From Terrabacter sp. Root85 (lineage in GTDB: Bacteria > Actinomycetota > Actinomycetes > Actinomycetales > Dermatophilaceae), in the NCBI RefSeq assembly GCF_001429185.1, contig NZ_LMIW01000015.1, positions 32,500 through 96,499 on the forward strand: 64,000 nt of DNA, read 5' to 3'. This document shows, piece after piece, positions 52,806 to 61,389 of this stretch. The position numbers and the translations under genes are program-made. A model generated the notes under the pieces. It ran no database searches and was not told the origin of the DNA. It worked only from the letters and a program-made list of their open reading frames with translations. How positions within the stretch are numbered: the first letter of the stretch is position 1; each line of letters starts with the position of its first letter.

Positions 52806-53894
52806 CTAGCCCGACCTGGTGCGGGAGACCCGCTGCTGGAGCAGGACGGCGGCGACGATGATCGCCCCCTTGGCCACCGCCTGCGTCGACGTGTCGAGGT
52901 TGTTGAGGGTGAAGACGTTGGTGAGCGTCGTGAAGATGAGGACGCCGAGGACGGTGCCGACGATCGTGCCGCGACCGCCGCTGAGGAGCGTGCCTCCGAT
53001 GACGACGGCCGCGATCGCGTCGAGCTCGTAGAGGGTGCCGTGCGTCGAGGTGCCGGTCGTCGTGCGGGCCATGATCATCACCGCCGCGATGCCGCAGGCG
53101 ACACCGAGCAGGATGTATAGGTACATCGTCTGGCGCTGCACCCGGATGCCCGCGAGGCGAGCCGCTTCGGGGTTGCCCCCGATGGCCAGCGTGCGTCGGC
53201 CGAAGGTCGTGCGGTTGAGCAGGACCCAGCCGACGACGGCGACGATCGCGAACATGATCACGAGGACGGGGATGCCGAGGACGCTGCCGCCGAAGAAGTC
53301 GATGAAGCCTCGCTCGCGGATGATCTGGGTGCGGCGCTTGGCGATGATCTCGGCGAGCCCTCGGGCGGCCGCGAGCATCGCGAGGGTGGCGATGAACGGC
53401 GCCATCCGCCCGTACGCGATGAGCACCCCGTTGACGAGACCGCAGACCGCACCGACGACGAGCGCCGCGAAGACCAGGACGATCCAGTGGTAGTTCGCGG
53501 CCATCGTCTGCGTCGCCACCGTCGTGGCCCAGACGGACGAGAGGGCGACGATGGCGCCGACCGAGAGGTCGATGCCGCCTCCGGAGATGACGAACGTCAT
53601 GCCGACGCTGACGACACCGATGACCGAGCCGAGGCGCAGGATCGTCAGGGCGTTCTCGGGGCTGGCGAAGCGGTCGCCCGCCGTGATGATGCCGACGACG
53701 ACGAGGAGCAGGAGGGCGAGCACGAGGCCCGCGTTGCGCCCGGCCGGTCCGCTGAGGAAGCCGGCGAGGCCCCCTTCCCGGCGGGGCGCGGCACCACCGA
53801 CCGGTGGTCCGCTCGGGGTGGCCGTGGCCTCCCCCTCGGTGCGGCCGGCGACGGGCTCCCCTGCCTGGTCGACCTTCGTGACGTCGGCGCTCAT
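52806..53894 (-). CDS. Ribose-type ABC transporter permease
   Basis: A 362-residue RbsC-type permease with about ten hydrophobic segments. The family phrases FVISGGGIDLSVGAIVALSS and AIGGNPEAARLAGIRVQRQT with VIGGTLLSGGRGTIVGTVLG are present. The N-terminal ~45 residues are hydrophilic and cytoplasmic. Its start overlaps the ATPase stop by 4 nt and the binding-protein gene follows 84 nt downstream. It forms the membrane channel for the sugar imported by this system. Confidence 0.87.
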   Translation of the reverse strand: MSADVTKVDQAGEPVAGRTEGEATATPSGPPVGGAAPRREGGLAGFLSGPAGRNAGLVLALLLLVVVGIITAGDRFASPENALTILRLGSVIGVVSVGMTFVISGGGIDLSVGAIVALSSVWATTVATQTMAANYHWIVLVFAALVVGAVCGLVNGVLIAYGRMAPFIATLAMLAAARGLAEIIAKRRTQIIRERGFIDFFGGSVLGIPVLVIMFAIVAVVGWVLLNRTTFGRRTLAIGGNPEAARLAGIRVQRQTMYLYILLGVACGIAAVMIMARTTTGTSTHGTLYELDAIAAVVIGGTLLSGGRGTIVGTVLGVLIFTTLTNVFTLNNLDTSTQAVAKGAIIVAAVLLQQRVSRTRSG

Positions 53895-55420
53895 GCCGCG
53901 TCTCCCTTCAGGATGATGTCGAGGACGGCGTGCTCGTCGAGCTCGTCGGCCGGGCCCTCGTGACGGACGGTGCGGTCGGCGAGGACCAGCACCCGGTTGG
54001 ACAGCCCCAGGACCTCGGGGATCTCGCTGGAGACGACGACGACGGCGACGCCCTCGTCGGTGAGGCGACGGATCAGTGCATAGATCTCGGAGCGGGCGCC
54101 GACGTCGACGCCACGGGTGGGCTCGTCGAGGAGCAGCACCTTGCAGCCGCGGAGCAGCCAGCGGGCCAGGACGACCTTCTGCTGGTTACCGCCGGAGAGG
54201 GTGCGCGACTCGCGGTGCACGCCGCGGGGGCGGACGTCGAGCGACTCGACCAGCTCCTCGGCAGCCTCGACCTCGGCTGACCCGTCGAGCAGGCCGCCTC
54301 GTGAGAAGCGGGGCAGCGTCGCGAGCGTGATGTTCGAGGCGAGCGAGGCGCCGAGGACGAGCGCCTGGCTCTTGCGCTCCTCGGGGCACAGGCCGATCCC
54401 GGCGGCGACGGCTGCGGCGACGGACCCGCCGCGCACCACCGTGCCGTCGACGGTCACCGTGCCGCTCGTGGCCTTGCGGGCGCCGAAGATCGTCTCGACG
54501 ACCTCGCTGCGCCCCGAGCCGACGAGGCCCGCGAGCCCGACGACCTCACCGGGTCGGACGTCGAAGCTGACGGAGCCGAACTCGCCCGCCCGGCTGAGGC
54601 CCTCGATGCGGAGGACGGGCTCGGCGTCGGCGACGACCTCGGGCTTGGCCGGGAAGACGTACTCGATGGAGCGACCCGTCATGAGCCGGATGAGCTCCTG
54701 GGTCGGCGTGGACTTGGCGTCGAGGCCGGTCGCGACCGTCTTGCCGTCCTTGAGCACCGTGACGCGGTCGCCGATCTCACGGATCTCCTCGAGACGGTGG
54801 GAGATGTAGACGACGGCGATGCCCTGGTCGGTGACCTCGCGGATGACCCGGAAGAGCTGGTCGACCTCGCCGGCGTCGAGCACCGCGGAGGGCTCGTCCA
54901 TGATGATGAGCTGCGCGTCGCGCGAGAGGGCCCGGGCCATGCTGACGATCTGGCACGACGCCGCCGAGAGCGTGCCGACCTCGGCGGCGGGCGAGATCTC
55001 GGGGTGTCCGAGGCGGGCGAGCAGCCGAGCCGCCTCGCGGCGGGCAGAGGTGCGCTGGGAGAACCCGAAGCGCGTGGGCTCGTGCCCGAGGAAGATGTTC
55101 TCGGCGACGGTGAGGCCCTCGACGAGGTCGAGCTCCTGGTACATCGTCGCGACGCCGAGGTCCATCGCGGCCTGCGGGTGGTGCAGGGTGACCGCGTCGC
55201 CGGCCCACTCGATGGTGCCCTCGTTGGGCTCGTGGACGCCGGCGAGCACCTTGATGAGGGTGCTCTTGCCCGCGCCGTTCTGGCCGAGCAGGCAGTGCAC
55301 CTCGCCGGACTGCACGTCGAGGTCGACGCCACCGAGGGCCACGACCCCGGGAAAACGCTTGACCACGTTCGTCATTCGCAGGAGAGGGGCGCCTGCTACA
55401 TCTCGCCGTCGAGATTCCAT
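53891..55420 (-). CDS. Ribose-type ABC transporter ATPase (double nucleotide-binding domain)
   Basis: A 509-residue RbsA-type ATPase with two ABC domains. First: Walker A GQNGAGKSTL, signature-region LSAASCQIVSMARALSRDA and Walker B IIMDEPSAVLD. Second: GLVGSGRSEVVETIFGA (Walker A variant), LSGGNQQKVVLARWL and LLLDEPTRGVD. The first signature motif is degenerate (LSAAS for LSGG), as usual for RbsA. The start may be the ATG at 55420 or that at 55375. It is the first gene after the divergent ROK promoter region. Confidence 0.88.
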   Translation of the reverse strand: MESRRRDVAGAPLLRMTNVVKRFPGVVALGGVDLDVQSGEVHCLLGQNGAGKSTLIKVLAGVHEPNEGTIEWAGDAVTLHHPQAAMDLGVATMYQELDLVEGLTVAENIFLGHEPTRFGFSQRTSARREAARLLARLGHPEISPAAEVGTLSAASCQIVSMARALSRDAQLIIMDEPSAVLDAGEVDQLFRVIREVTDQGIAVVYISHRLEEIREIGDRVTVLKDGKTVATGLDAKSTPTQELIRLMTGRSIEYVFPAKPEVVADAEPVLRIEGLSRAGEFGSVSFDVRPGEVVGLAGLVGSGRSEVVETIFGARKATSGTVTVDGTVVRGGSVAAAVAAGIGLCPEERKSQALVLGASLASNITLATLPRFSRGGLLDGSAEVEAAEELVESLDVRPRGVHRESRTLSGGNQQKVVLARWLLRGCKVLLLDEPTRGVDVGARSEIYALIRRLTDEGVAVVVVSSEIPEVLGLSNRVLVLADRTVRHEGPADELDEHAVLDIILKGDAA

Positions 55421-55451
55421 GCGTCACACCGTGACCCACTTTTGTCGGGAC

Positions 55452-55522
55452 GTCAAGCAAAAGTTTTCTCGTTGAGACACCAAAGCCTGATGCATGACAT
55501 ACCGAAGCCGCGTGTGCTTGAC
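55452..55522. promoter_or_regulatory. Candidate ROK operator region between the ABC transporter and ROK genes
   Basis: GTCAAGCA (55452-55459) and TGCTTGAC (55515-55522) are exact inverted 8-mers 55 nt apart in the 109-nt divergent intergenic region. They lie in promoter positions for both directions. On the minus strand TTGACG (55456-55451) could serve as the -35 for the transporter genes. Confidence 0.45.
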
Positions 55523-55529
55523 TTGAAAC

Positions 55530-56735
55530 GTGCGTCCAGAGCCATCGTCGTCCGCGTATGCCGCCACCGCCGTGAGCGGCGCCGGCGAGCTGCTGCAGCT
55601 GCTGCGCGACGAGACGCCACGCACCCGCGCCGAGCTCGCGAAGCTCACCGGACTCGCCCGCTCGACGGTCGGCGCGCGCGTCGACGCGCTGCTCGCCACC
55701 GGCCTGCTCGCGCCGAGCGGTGAGGCGGTGAGCACCGGCGGCCGACCGCCCGTCCGCTTCGCCTTCAACCCCGAGGCCCGCGTCGTCGTCGGCGCCGACA
55801 TCGGCGCCACGCACGGCCGGGTCGCCCTGACCGACCTCAGCGGCCGTCCGATCTGCGAGATCGGCGAGAACCTCGACATCACCGACGGCCCCGAGGTCGT
55901 CCTCGACTGGCTCGTGGCGACGACCCGCCGGCTCCTCGAGCAGGCGGGCCGCGAGCCCCGAGACCTCATCGGCATCGGCATCGGCGTGCCCGGGCCCGTC
56001 GAGCACTCGAGCGGACGCCCGATGCGACCGCCGATCATGCCCGGCTGGGACGGCTACGACGTGCCGGCCCACGTGCGCCGCGACTTCGACGTGCCGGTCC
56101 TCGTCGACAACGACGTCAACATCATGGCGCTCGGCGAACACGCGATGGCTCACCCCGACGTCGAGCACCTCCTCTTCGTCAAGGTCGCCACGGGCATCGG
56201 CGCCGGCATCATCAGCGGCGGGCGCCTGCACCGCGGCGCCGTGGGCGCCGCCGGCGACCTCGGCCACGTCGCGGCGCCGCACGCCCCCGAGGTGCTCTGC
56301 TCGTGCGGCAACGTCGGCTGCCTCGAGGCGGTCGCCAGCGGGCCGGCGATCTCCAAGGCGCTCAAGGAGATCGACATCGTCGCCGAGTCCAACAAGGACA
56401 TCGTCGACCTCGTCCGGGGCGGCAACATCCCCGCCGCCCTCGCGGTGCGTCAGGCCGGGCGCACCATCGGCGAGGTGCTCGCCACGTGCGTCAGCCTGCT
56501 CAACCCCTCGGTCATCGTCATCGGCGGCTCGCTCGTCCAGGCGGGCGAGAGCCTCATCGCCGGCGTGCGCGAGGTCGTCTACGGTCGCTCGCTCCCCCTC
56601 GCCACCGGCGTGCTCCAGATCGTGCCCGCCACCACCGGCGTGCAGGCCGGCGTCATCGGCGCGGCCACGATGGTCATCCAGCACGCCCTGACGGCCGACC
56701 GCGTCGATCTCGCCATCGCCCAGTCGGCGTCCTGA
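55530..56735 (+). CDS. ROK-family transcriptional regulator
   Basis: A 401-residue ROK regulator. An N-terminal winged helix (LLQLLRDETPRTRAELAKL, then ARSTVGARVDALLATGLL) precedes a sugar-kinase-like ROK domain: phosphate loop VVGADIGATHGRVALTDL and the zinc motif VLCSCGNVGCLEAV with an upstream His in GDLGHVAAPH. It would sense a sugar or sugar-phosphate and repress the divergent ABC sugar import genes. GTG start at 55530. Both kinase Asp residues are present (LVDNDVNIMALGEH), so sugar binding is likely retained. Confidence 0.88.
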   Translation: MRPEPSSSAYAATAVSGAGELLQLLRDETPRTRAELAKLTGLARSTVGARVDALLATGLLAPSGEAVSTGGRPPVRFAFNPEARVVVGADIGATHGRVALTDLSGRPICEIGENLDITDGPEVVLDWLVATTRRLLEQAGREPRDLIGIGIGVPGPVEHSSGRPMRPPIMPGWDGYDVPAHVRRDFDVPVLVDNDVNIMALGEHAMAHPDVEHLLFVKVATGIGAGIISGGRLHRGAVGAAGDLGHVAAPHAPEVLCSCGNVGCLEAVASGPAISKALKEIDIVAESNKDIVDLVRGGNIPAALAVRQAGRTIGEVLATCVSLLNPSVIVIGGSLVQAGESLIAGVREVVYGRSLPLATGVLQIVPATTGVQAGVIGAATMVIQHALTADRVDLAIAQSAS

Positions 56736-56820
56736 GGCGTCGGCTCGCTTCGCTCGTCAGTCCAGGCGTGACGCACGCCGGACCTGCGGCACGGCGGCCC
56801 GACCCGCCACAATGGGGTCC

Positions 56821-57624
56821 ATGACCGATCACCGGCCCGTCGAGACGTGGCTCACCGACATGGACGGCGTCCTCGTGCACGAGGAGGACGCGATCGCCGG
56901 AGCCGCCGAGTTCGTCACGGCGCTCAAGGAGTCCGGCCGGGGCTTCCTCGTCCTGACGAACAACTCGATCTTCACGCCGCGCGACCTGCGCGCCCGACTG
57001 CTCCGCAGCGGCATCGACGTGCCGGAGGAGGCGATCTGGACCTCCGCCCTGGCGACGGCCCAGTTCCTCGCCGAGCAGCGCCCCGGCGGCTCGGCCTACG
57101 TCGTCGGCGAGGCGGGCCTGACGACGGCGATGCACGACGTCGGCTACGTCATGACCGACCGCGACCCCGACTACGTCGTGCTCGGCGAGACGCGGACCTA
57201 CTCGTTCGAGGCCATCACCCGCGCGATCCGCTTGATCGAGAAGGGCGCCCGCTTCATCGCGACGAACCCCGACCCGAGCGGCCCGAGCCCGGCCGGCACC
57301 CTCCCCGCCACCGGCTCGGTCGCCGCCCTCATCTCGACGGCCACCGGTCGCCAGCCCTACTACATCGGCAAGCCGAACCCGCTCATGATGCGCAGCGCCC
57401 TCAACCGCCTCGACGCCCACTCCGAGACGACGATCATGGTCGGCGACCGGATGGACACCGACATCATCAGCGGGCTCGAGGCGGGCCTGCGCACCGTCCT
57501 CGTCCTCACCGGCTCGACGAGCCAAGAGCAGGTCGAGCACTTCCCCTACCGCCCGAGCCGGATCGTCGACTCCGTCGCCGACCTCGTGCGCTTCGTCGCG
57601 CACGAGGACTCCCAGCGGCACTGA
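56821..57624 (+). CDS. HAD-IIA (NagD-like) phosphatase
   Basis: A 267-residue HAD-superfamily phosphatase, type IIA. Motif I is WLTDMDGVLVHEED with both Asp residues, motif II VLTNNS, the Lys in YIGKPNPLMM and motif IV MVGDRMDTDI. NagD-type enzymes dephosphorylate nucleotides and small sugar phosphates; a link to the sugar cluster is possible but unproven. The ATG at 56821 is preferred to 56812 because the conserved core starts there. It is 85 nt downstream of the ROK gene in the same direction. Confidence 0.87.
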   Translation: MTDHRPVETWLTDMDGVLVHEEDAIAGAAEFVTALKESGRGFLVLTNNSIFTPRDLRARLLRSGIDVPEEAIWTSALATAQFLAEQRPGGSAYVVGEAGLTTAMHDVGYVMTDRDPDYVVLGETRTYSFEAITRAIRLIEKGARFIATNPDPSGPSPAGTLPATGSVAALISTATGRQPYYIGKPNPLMMRSALNRLDAHSETTIMVGDRMDTDIISGLEAGLRTVLVLTGSTSQEQVEHFPYRPSRIVDSVADLVRFVAHEDSQRH

Positions 57625-57645
57625 GCCGCAACGGAGCCCACGACG

Positions 57646-57690
57646 ACGTATGCCGTCACGCCCGTCGGTGACGGTCGTGACGGCATACGT
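57646..57690. terminator. Perfect 15-bp inverted repeat, bidirectional terminator
   Basis: ACGTATGCCGTCACG (57646-57660) is the exact reverse complement of CGTGACGGCATACGT (57676-57690), with a 15-nt loop. It lies between two convergent genes (stop codons at 57622-57624 and 57717-57719), so it can end transcription from both sides. Confidence 0.8.
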
Positions 57691-57716
57691 GCTGCTGGCC
57701 CGTCGGGGCCGGCTGG

Positions 57717-59354
57717 TCAGGGCAGGTAGTACGTCGGGTTGGGCAGCTTGACCGCACGGTCGGCGTGGCCGCCGATGAGGTCGCTGTACTGGTCGCCGAG
57801 GTTCGCGACGACGTCGTAGCCGAGGTCCTGCTCGATGTGGGCGCGGGTCGTCGACTTGTACTCGATGGTCGCGCACGTCGGGTAGGCCTTGCAGTGGCCC
57901 TGCATGTAGGCCGGCGGCGTCTCGCTCGAGCGCCACTTCGTGAAGTAGAGGTCGTCGCTGAACTGCGGGTAGCCCTGCTCGTGGAGGTTGGCGAGCGTCG
58001 CGGCCTTCTGGCCGGTGTTGCGACCCGTCAGACCGATGACCGTGCAGCCGGAGTCGGCGACGGCCTTGACGACAGAAGGCATCCCGGGCGTCGCCGGGAA
58101 GAGCTTGTTCTGGACCCAGTAGTCCTGGCGCACGGGGTTGAAGACGAACTTCATGTCCGCCACCTCCATGTCGTAGGTCCACAGGGTCGTGTCGTCGGCG
58201 TCGAAGACGACGGCCGGCTTCGAGCCGGAGCGGGCGCCCTGCCGGCACTCGTTGACGAGCCGCTGGGTCGTGCGACGCTCGAGGGCGGCGAGCTCGGTGA
58301 TGTACGGCGAGCTCGTCTTGTCAGCGATGCCGGTGCCGGGGTCGCCGTAGTAGGTGGCGATCGTCTTCTTGACCGAGTCGATGTTGGGGATGCCCTCACC
58401 GCTCTCGGTGAGGCCGCTCGAGCCGTCCGGCTTCATCGTGAAGTGGGTGCGCGGCGCGAGGCGGGGCTCGCTGACCCCGGGCAGGTCGGGCGACGGGAGG
58501 TAGTACGTCGGGTTGGGCAGCTTGACGTTGCGGTCGGCGTGCCCGCCCTGCAGGTCGGACCACTGGTCGCCGATGTTGAGGACGATGTCGTAGCCGAGGT
58601 CCTGCTCGATGTGCTTGCGCGTGCCCGCCTTGTACTCGACGGTCGTGCACTTGGCCGTGGCGCACGTGATGTACGCCGGCGGCGTCGACCCGGCCCACTT
58701 CGTGAAGTAGTGGTCGGGCGTGAACGCGTTGTAGCCGACGTCCTTGAGGTTGCCGATCGTCGCGTCCTTCTGGGCCGCGCCCCGGCCGGTCAGGCCGAAG
58801 ATCGTGAAGCCCATGGCGTCGGCCTCGTTGACGAGGTCGACCATGGTCGGCGTCGCCGGGAAGAGCTGGTGCTGGACCCAGTAGTCCTGGCGCACGGGGT
58901 CGAAGACGAACTTCATGTCCGCGACCTCCATGTCGTAGGTCCAGAGCGTCGTGTCGTCGGCGTCGAGCACGATGGCCGGCTTCGTGCCCGCTCGCTCCGC
59001 GGCGGCATACGTCCGCTTGAGCTGGGCCCGGAGACCATCGGTGATCCGGCCCATCTCGGAGATGTAGGGCGAGCTCGTCCGGTTGGCCAAGCCCGTGCCG
59101 GGGTCTCCGTAGTAGCTGTAGATCGTCTTCTTGACCGAGTCGATGTTGGGGATGCCGGCGCCGTCGGCGCGGGCGCCGCTCGAGCCGTCGGCGGCCATGA
59201 CGAAGTGGGTGCGCGGGGTCAGGGTCTGGTCGTGGCGGCCGCCGGCGTCGCCGTGGGCGAGGGCCGGGGACGCGCTGGCGACGACCAGGGAGCCGATGAT
59301 CGAGCCGACGGCTGCGACGGCGAGGCCGGTGGATCTGGGGGTGGGACGCCTCAT
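57717..59354 (-). CDS. Secreted HAD acid phosphatase, tandem duplicated domain
   Basis: A 545-residue exported protein: signal peptide (MRRPTPRSTG..., cleaved near residue 33 at ALA-HGD) followed by two copies of a ~235-residue HAD-IIIB (class B acid phosphatase-like) domain. Each copy has the motif DADDTTLWTYDMEVADMKFV (DxD nucleophile), a LTGR motif, NIGDQWSD or NLGDQYSD (motif IV) and the end LPNPTYYLP. Corresponding segments such as VRQDYWVQ, IEQDLGYD and GIPNIDSVKKTI are nearly identical in both halves. It probably releases phosphate from organic phosphates outside the cell. The ATG at 59354 follows AGAGGTGA. Confidence 0.88.
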   Translation of the reverse strand: MRRPTPRSTGLAVAAVGSIIGSLVVASASPALAHGDAGGRHDQTLTPRTHFVMAADGSSGARADGAGIPNIDSVKKTIYSYYGDPGTGLANRTSSPYISEMGRITDGLRAQLKRTYAAAERAGTKPAIVLDADDTTLWTYDMEVADMKFVFDPVRQDYWVQHQLFPATPTMVDLVNEADAMGFTIFGLTGRGAAQKDATIGNLKDVGYNAFTPDHYFTKWAGSTPPAYITCATAKCTTVEYKAGTRKHIEQDLGYDIVLNIGDQWSDLQGGHADRNVKLPNPTYYLPSPDLPGVSEPRLAPRTHFTMKPDGSSGLTESGEGIPNIDSVKKTIATYYGDPGTGIADKTSSPYITELAALERRTTQRLVNECRQGARSGSKPAVVFDADDTTLWTYDMEVADMKFVFNPVRQDYWVQNKLFPATPGMPSVVKAVADSGCTVIGLTGRNTGQKAATLANLHEQGYPQFSDDLYFTKWRSSETPPAYMQGHCKAYPTCATIEYKSTTRAHIEQDLGYDVVANLGDQYSDLIGGHADRAVKLPNPTYYLP

Positions 59355-59492
59355 GGGTTCACCTCTGGGGCTGCTCGGGGTGCGGGTGGGCCGCTCGACC
59401 GTAGTCCCGGGCATGCCCCCGCGGGGGTCTGGCGACCCGCCGCGAGGGCATTCCCATCGAAATGGCATGCAACTCCCAGACTTCACCCAGAC

Positions 59493-61274
59493 TCACGCCA
59501 GGTGGTGGGTCTCCGCGAGAGCGTAGACGGGGGTGTCGATGCCCTCCATCCGGGCCTTGAGCTGCATCGCGAGGTAGCGGGAGTAGTGCCGCGACTGGTG
59601 CAGGTTGCCCCCGTGGAACCACAGGTTGTCCTGTCGCGTGGGCTTCCACATGTTGCGCAGCTCGCCCTGCCAGGGACCCGGGTCCTTCGTCGTGTCGGAG
59701 CCGAGCCCCCAGCACTTCCCGACCGCGTCGGCGACCTCCTGGCTGATGAGCCGGGCGGCCCAGCCGTTCATCGAGCCGTAGCCGGTGGCGTAGACGACGG
59801 CGTCGGCCTCGAGCTCGGTGCCGTCGGTGAGGACGACGGCGTGCTCGGTCAGGTGGTCGACCTGCCCGCGCACCAGCCGGATCGCGCCCTTCGCGACGAG
59901 CTCGGAGGCGCCGATGTCGATGTAGTAGCCGGAGCCGCGACGCAGGTACTTGAGGAAGAGGCCCGAGTCGTCGTCGCCGAAGTCGAGGTCGAAGCCGGCC
60001 GCCTCGAGCGCGGCGTAGAAGTCCTTGTCCTGCGCACGGATCGCGTCGAAGGCCGGTCGCTGGAAGTCGGCGAGGATCTTGTAGGGGATCGAGGCGAAGA
60101 CGAGGTCGGCGGTGTCGTGGTCGATCCCGCTCGCGACGGCCTCCTCGGAGTAGAGCGGGCCGAGGACCTGGTCCATGAGCGAGTCGGACCGCACGATGTG
60201 CGTGCTCGACCGTTGGAGCATGATCGGCTCGGCGCCGTTCTGCCACAGGTCGGCACAGATGTCGTGGGCCGAGTTGTTCGAGCCGATGACGACGACCTTC
60301 CTGCCGGCGTAGCGCGCGCCGCCCGGGTGCTTGCTGCTGTGGTGCTGGTCGCCCTGGAAGACGTCCTGCCCGGGCAGCGTCGGCACGTTGGCGATGCCGC
60401 TCATGCCGGTGGCGAGGACGAGCTGCGCCGGGTGGAGCACGACCTCGCGCCCCTCGCGGGTCACGTGCACGGTCCATGCCCCGGTCTCGGGGTCGAAGGT
60501 CGCCGACGTCGCCTCGCTGTTGCTCCAGTAGTCGAGCTCCATGACTTTCGTGTAGCTCTCGAGCCAGTCGCCCATCTTGTCCTTGGGCGTGAAGACGGGC
60601 CAGTGGTCGGGGAAGGGCAGGTAGGGCATGTGGTCGTACCAGACCGGGTCGTGCAGGCACAGCGAGTGGTAGCGGCTGCGCCACTGGTCGCCGGGCCGTG
60701 GGTACTTGTCGACGACGAGCGTCGGCACGCCGAGACGCTTGAGCCGCGCGGCGAGGCCGATGCCGCCCTGGCCGCCGCCGACGACGAGGACGTAGGGCTC
60801 GGCGTCGACGCCGAAGGACTCGACCTCCTGCTGCCGCTTGTCGAGCCAGTTCTCGGTCGAGACGTTGACGCCGTGCTCGGCGCCACGGGGCCGACGCGTG
60901 CCGGACGGCTCTGGGTGGTCCTTGAGCGACTGCGCGCTCGTCAGCAGGGTCCAGGCCAGGCCGTCGCGGACGCGGACCAGGCCCTTGCCGGTGAAGGTGG
61001 CGTTGCCGTAGGTGAACCACGCCTCGTGGACGCCGTCGGCCTCGGACTCGCTCGTCGCCACGATGTCGGTGGGCCACGCGCCGGGCTCGATGCCGGTGAG
61101 CATGTCGCCGATCTGCCCGCGCCCCTCGGACGTGTGGATGTTCCACGTCACGCTGATGAGGTCGCGCCAGTAGCACTCGTCGCCGAAGAGACCGGTCACC
61201 CGGTCGACCTCGCCGGAGGCCAGCGCGTCCCCGAACCTCCCGAGCCACTGGCTCGCCGTCAACTGCTCACCCAT
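59493..61274 (-). CDS. NTF2-like domain fused to flavin-containing monooxygenase
   Basis: A 593-residue protein. Residues ~1-130 are an NTF2/SnoaL-like domain (LTASQWLGRFGDALASGEVD, ATSESEADGVHEAWFTYGN). The rest is a class B flavin monooxygenase: FAD loop VVGGGQGGIGLAARLKRLG, FMO identity motif region FQGDQHHSSKHPGGARY, NADPH loop VIGSNNSAHDI and C-terminal VYATGYGSMNGWAA. It hydroxylates or oxygenates an unknown substrate (ketone or amine). Start: ATG at 61274 behind AAAGGAG with 6-nt spacing. The GAF regulator gene lies upstream on the same strand. Confidence 0.87.
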   Translation of the reverse strand: MGEQLTASQWLGRFGDALASGEVDRVTGLFGDECYWRDLISVTWNIHTSEGRGQIGDMLTGIEPGAWPTDIVATSESEADGVHEAWFTYGNATFTGKGLVRVRDGLAWTLLTSAQSLKDHPEPSGTRRPRGAEHGVNVSTENWLDKRQQEVESFGVDAEPYVLVVGGGQGGIGLAARLKRLGVPTLVVDKYPRPGDQWRSRYHSLCLHDPVWYDHMPYLPFPDHWPVFTPKDKMGDWLESYTKVMELDYWSNSEATSATFDPETGAWTVHVTREGREVVLHPAQLVLATGMSGIANVPTLPGQDVFQGDQHHSSKHPGGARYAGRKVVVIGSNNSAHDICADLWQNGAEPIMLQRSSTHIVRSDSLMDQVLGPLYSEEAVASGIDHDTADLVFASIPYKILADFQRPAFDAIRAQDKDFYAALEAAGFDLDFGDDDSGLFLKYLRRGSGYYIDIGASELVAKGAIRLVRGQVDHLTEHAVVLTDGTELEADAVVYATGYGSMNGWAARLISQEVADAVGKCWGLGSDTTKDPGPWQGELRNMWKPTRQDNLWFHGGNLHQSRHYSRYLAMQLKARMEGIDTPVYALAETHHLA

Positions 61275-61344
61275 CGCCAACTCCTTTGTCCACGTCGTGG
61301 GGTCGTGGTGCTGACGCTAGGAGTGCGTGGGGTCGCCGGACAGG

Positions 61345-61364
61345 GTTGCAGAACGTTGCAGGTC
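61345..61364. promoter_or_regulatory. Tandem GTTGCA repeat upstream of the monooxygenase gene
   Basis: GTTGCAGAAC (61345-61354) is followed directly by GTTGCAGGTC (61355-61364), about 70 nt upstream of the monooxygenase start and just downstream of the regulator gene stop (61390). It may be the site bound by the GAF regulator. Confidence 0.4.
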
Positions 61365-61389
61365 GCCCCCGCTGGCGTATGCCGGGTGC

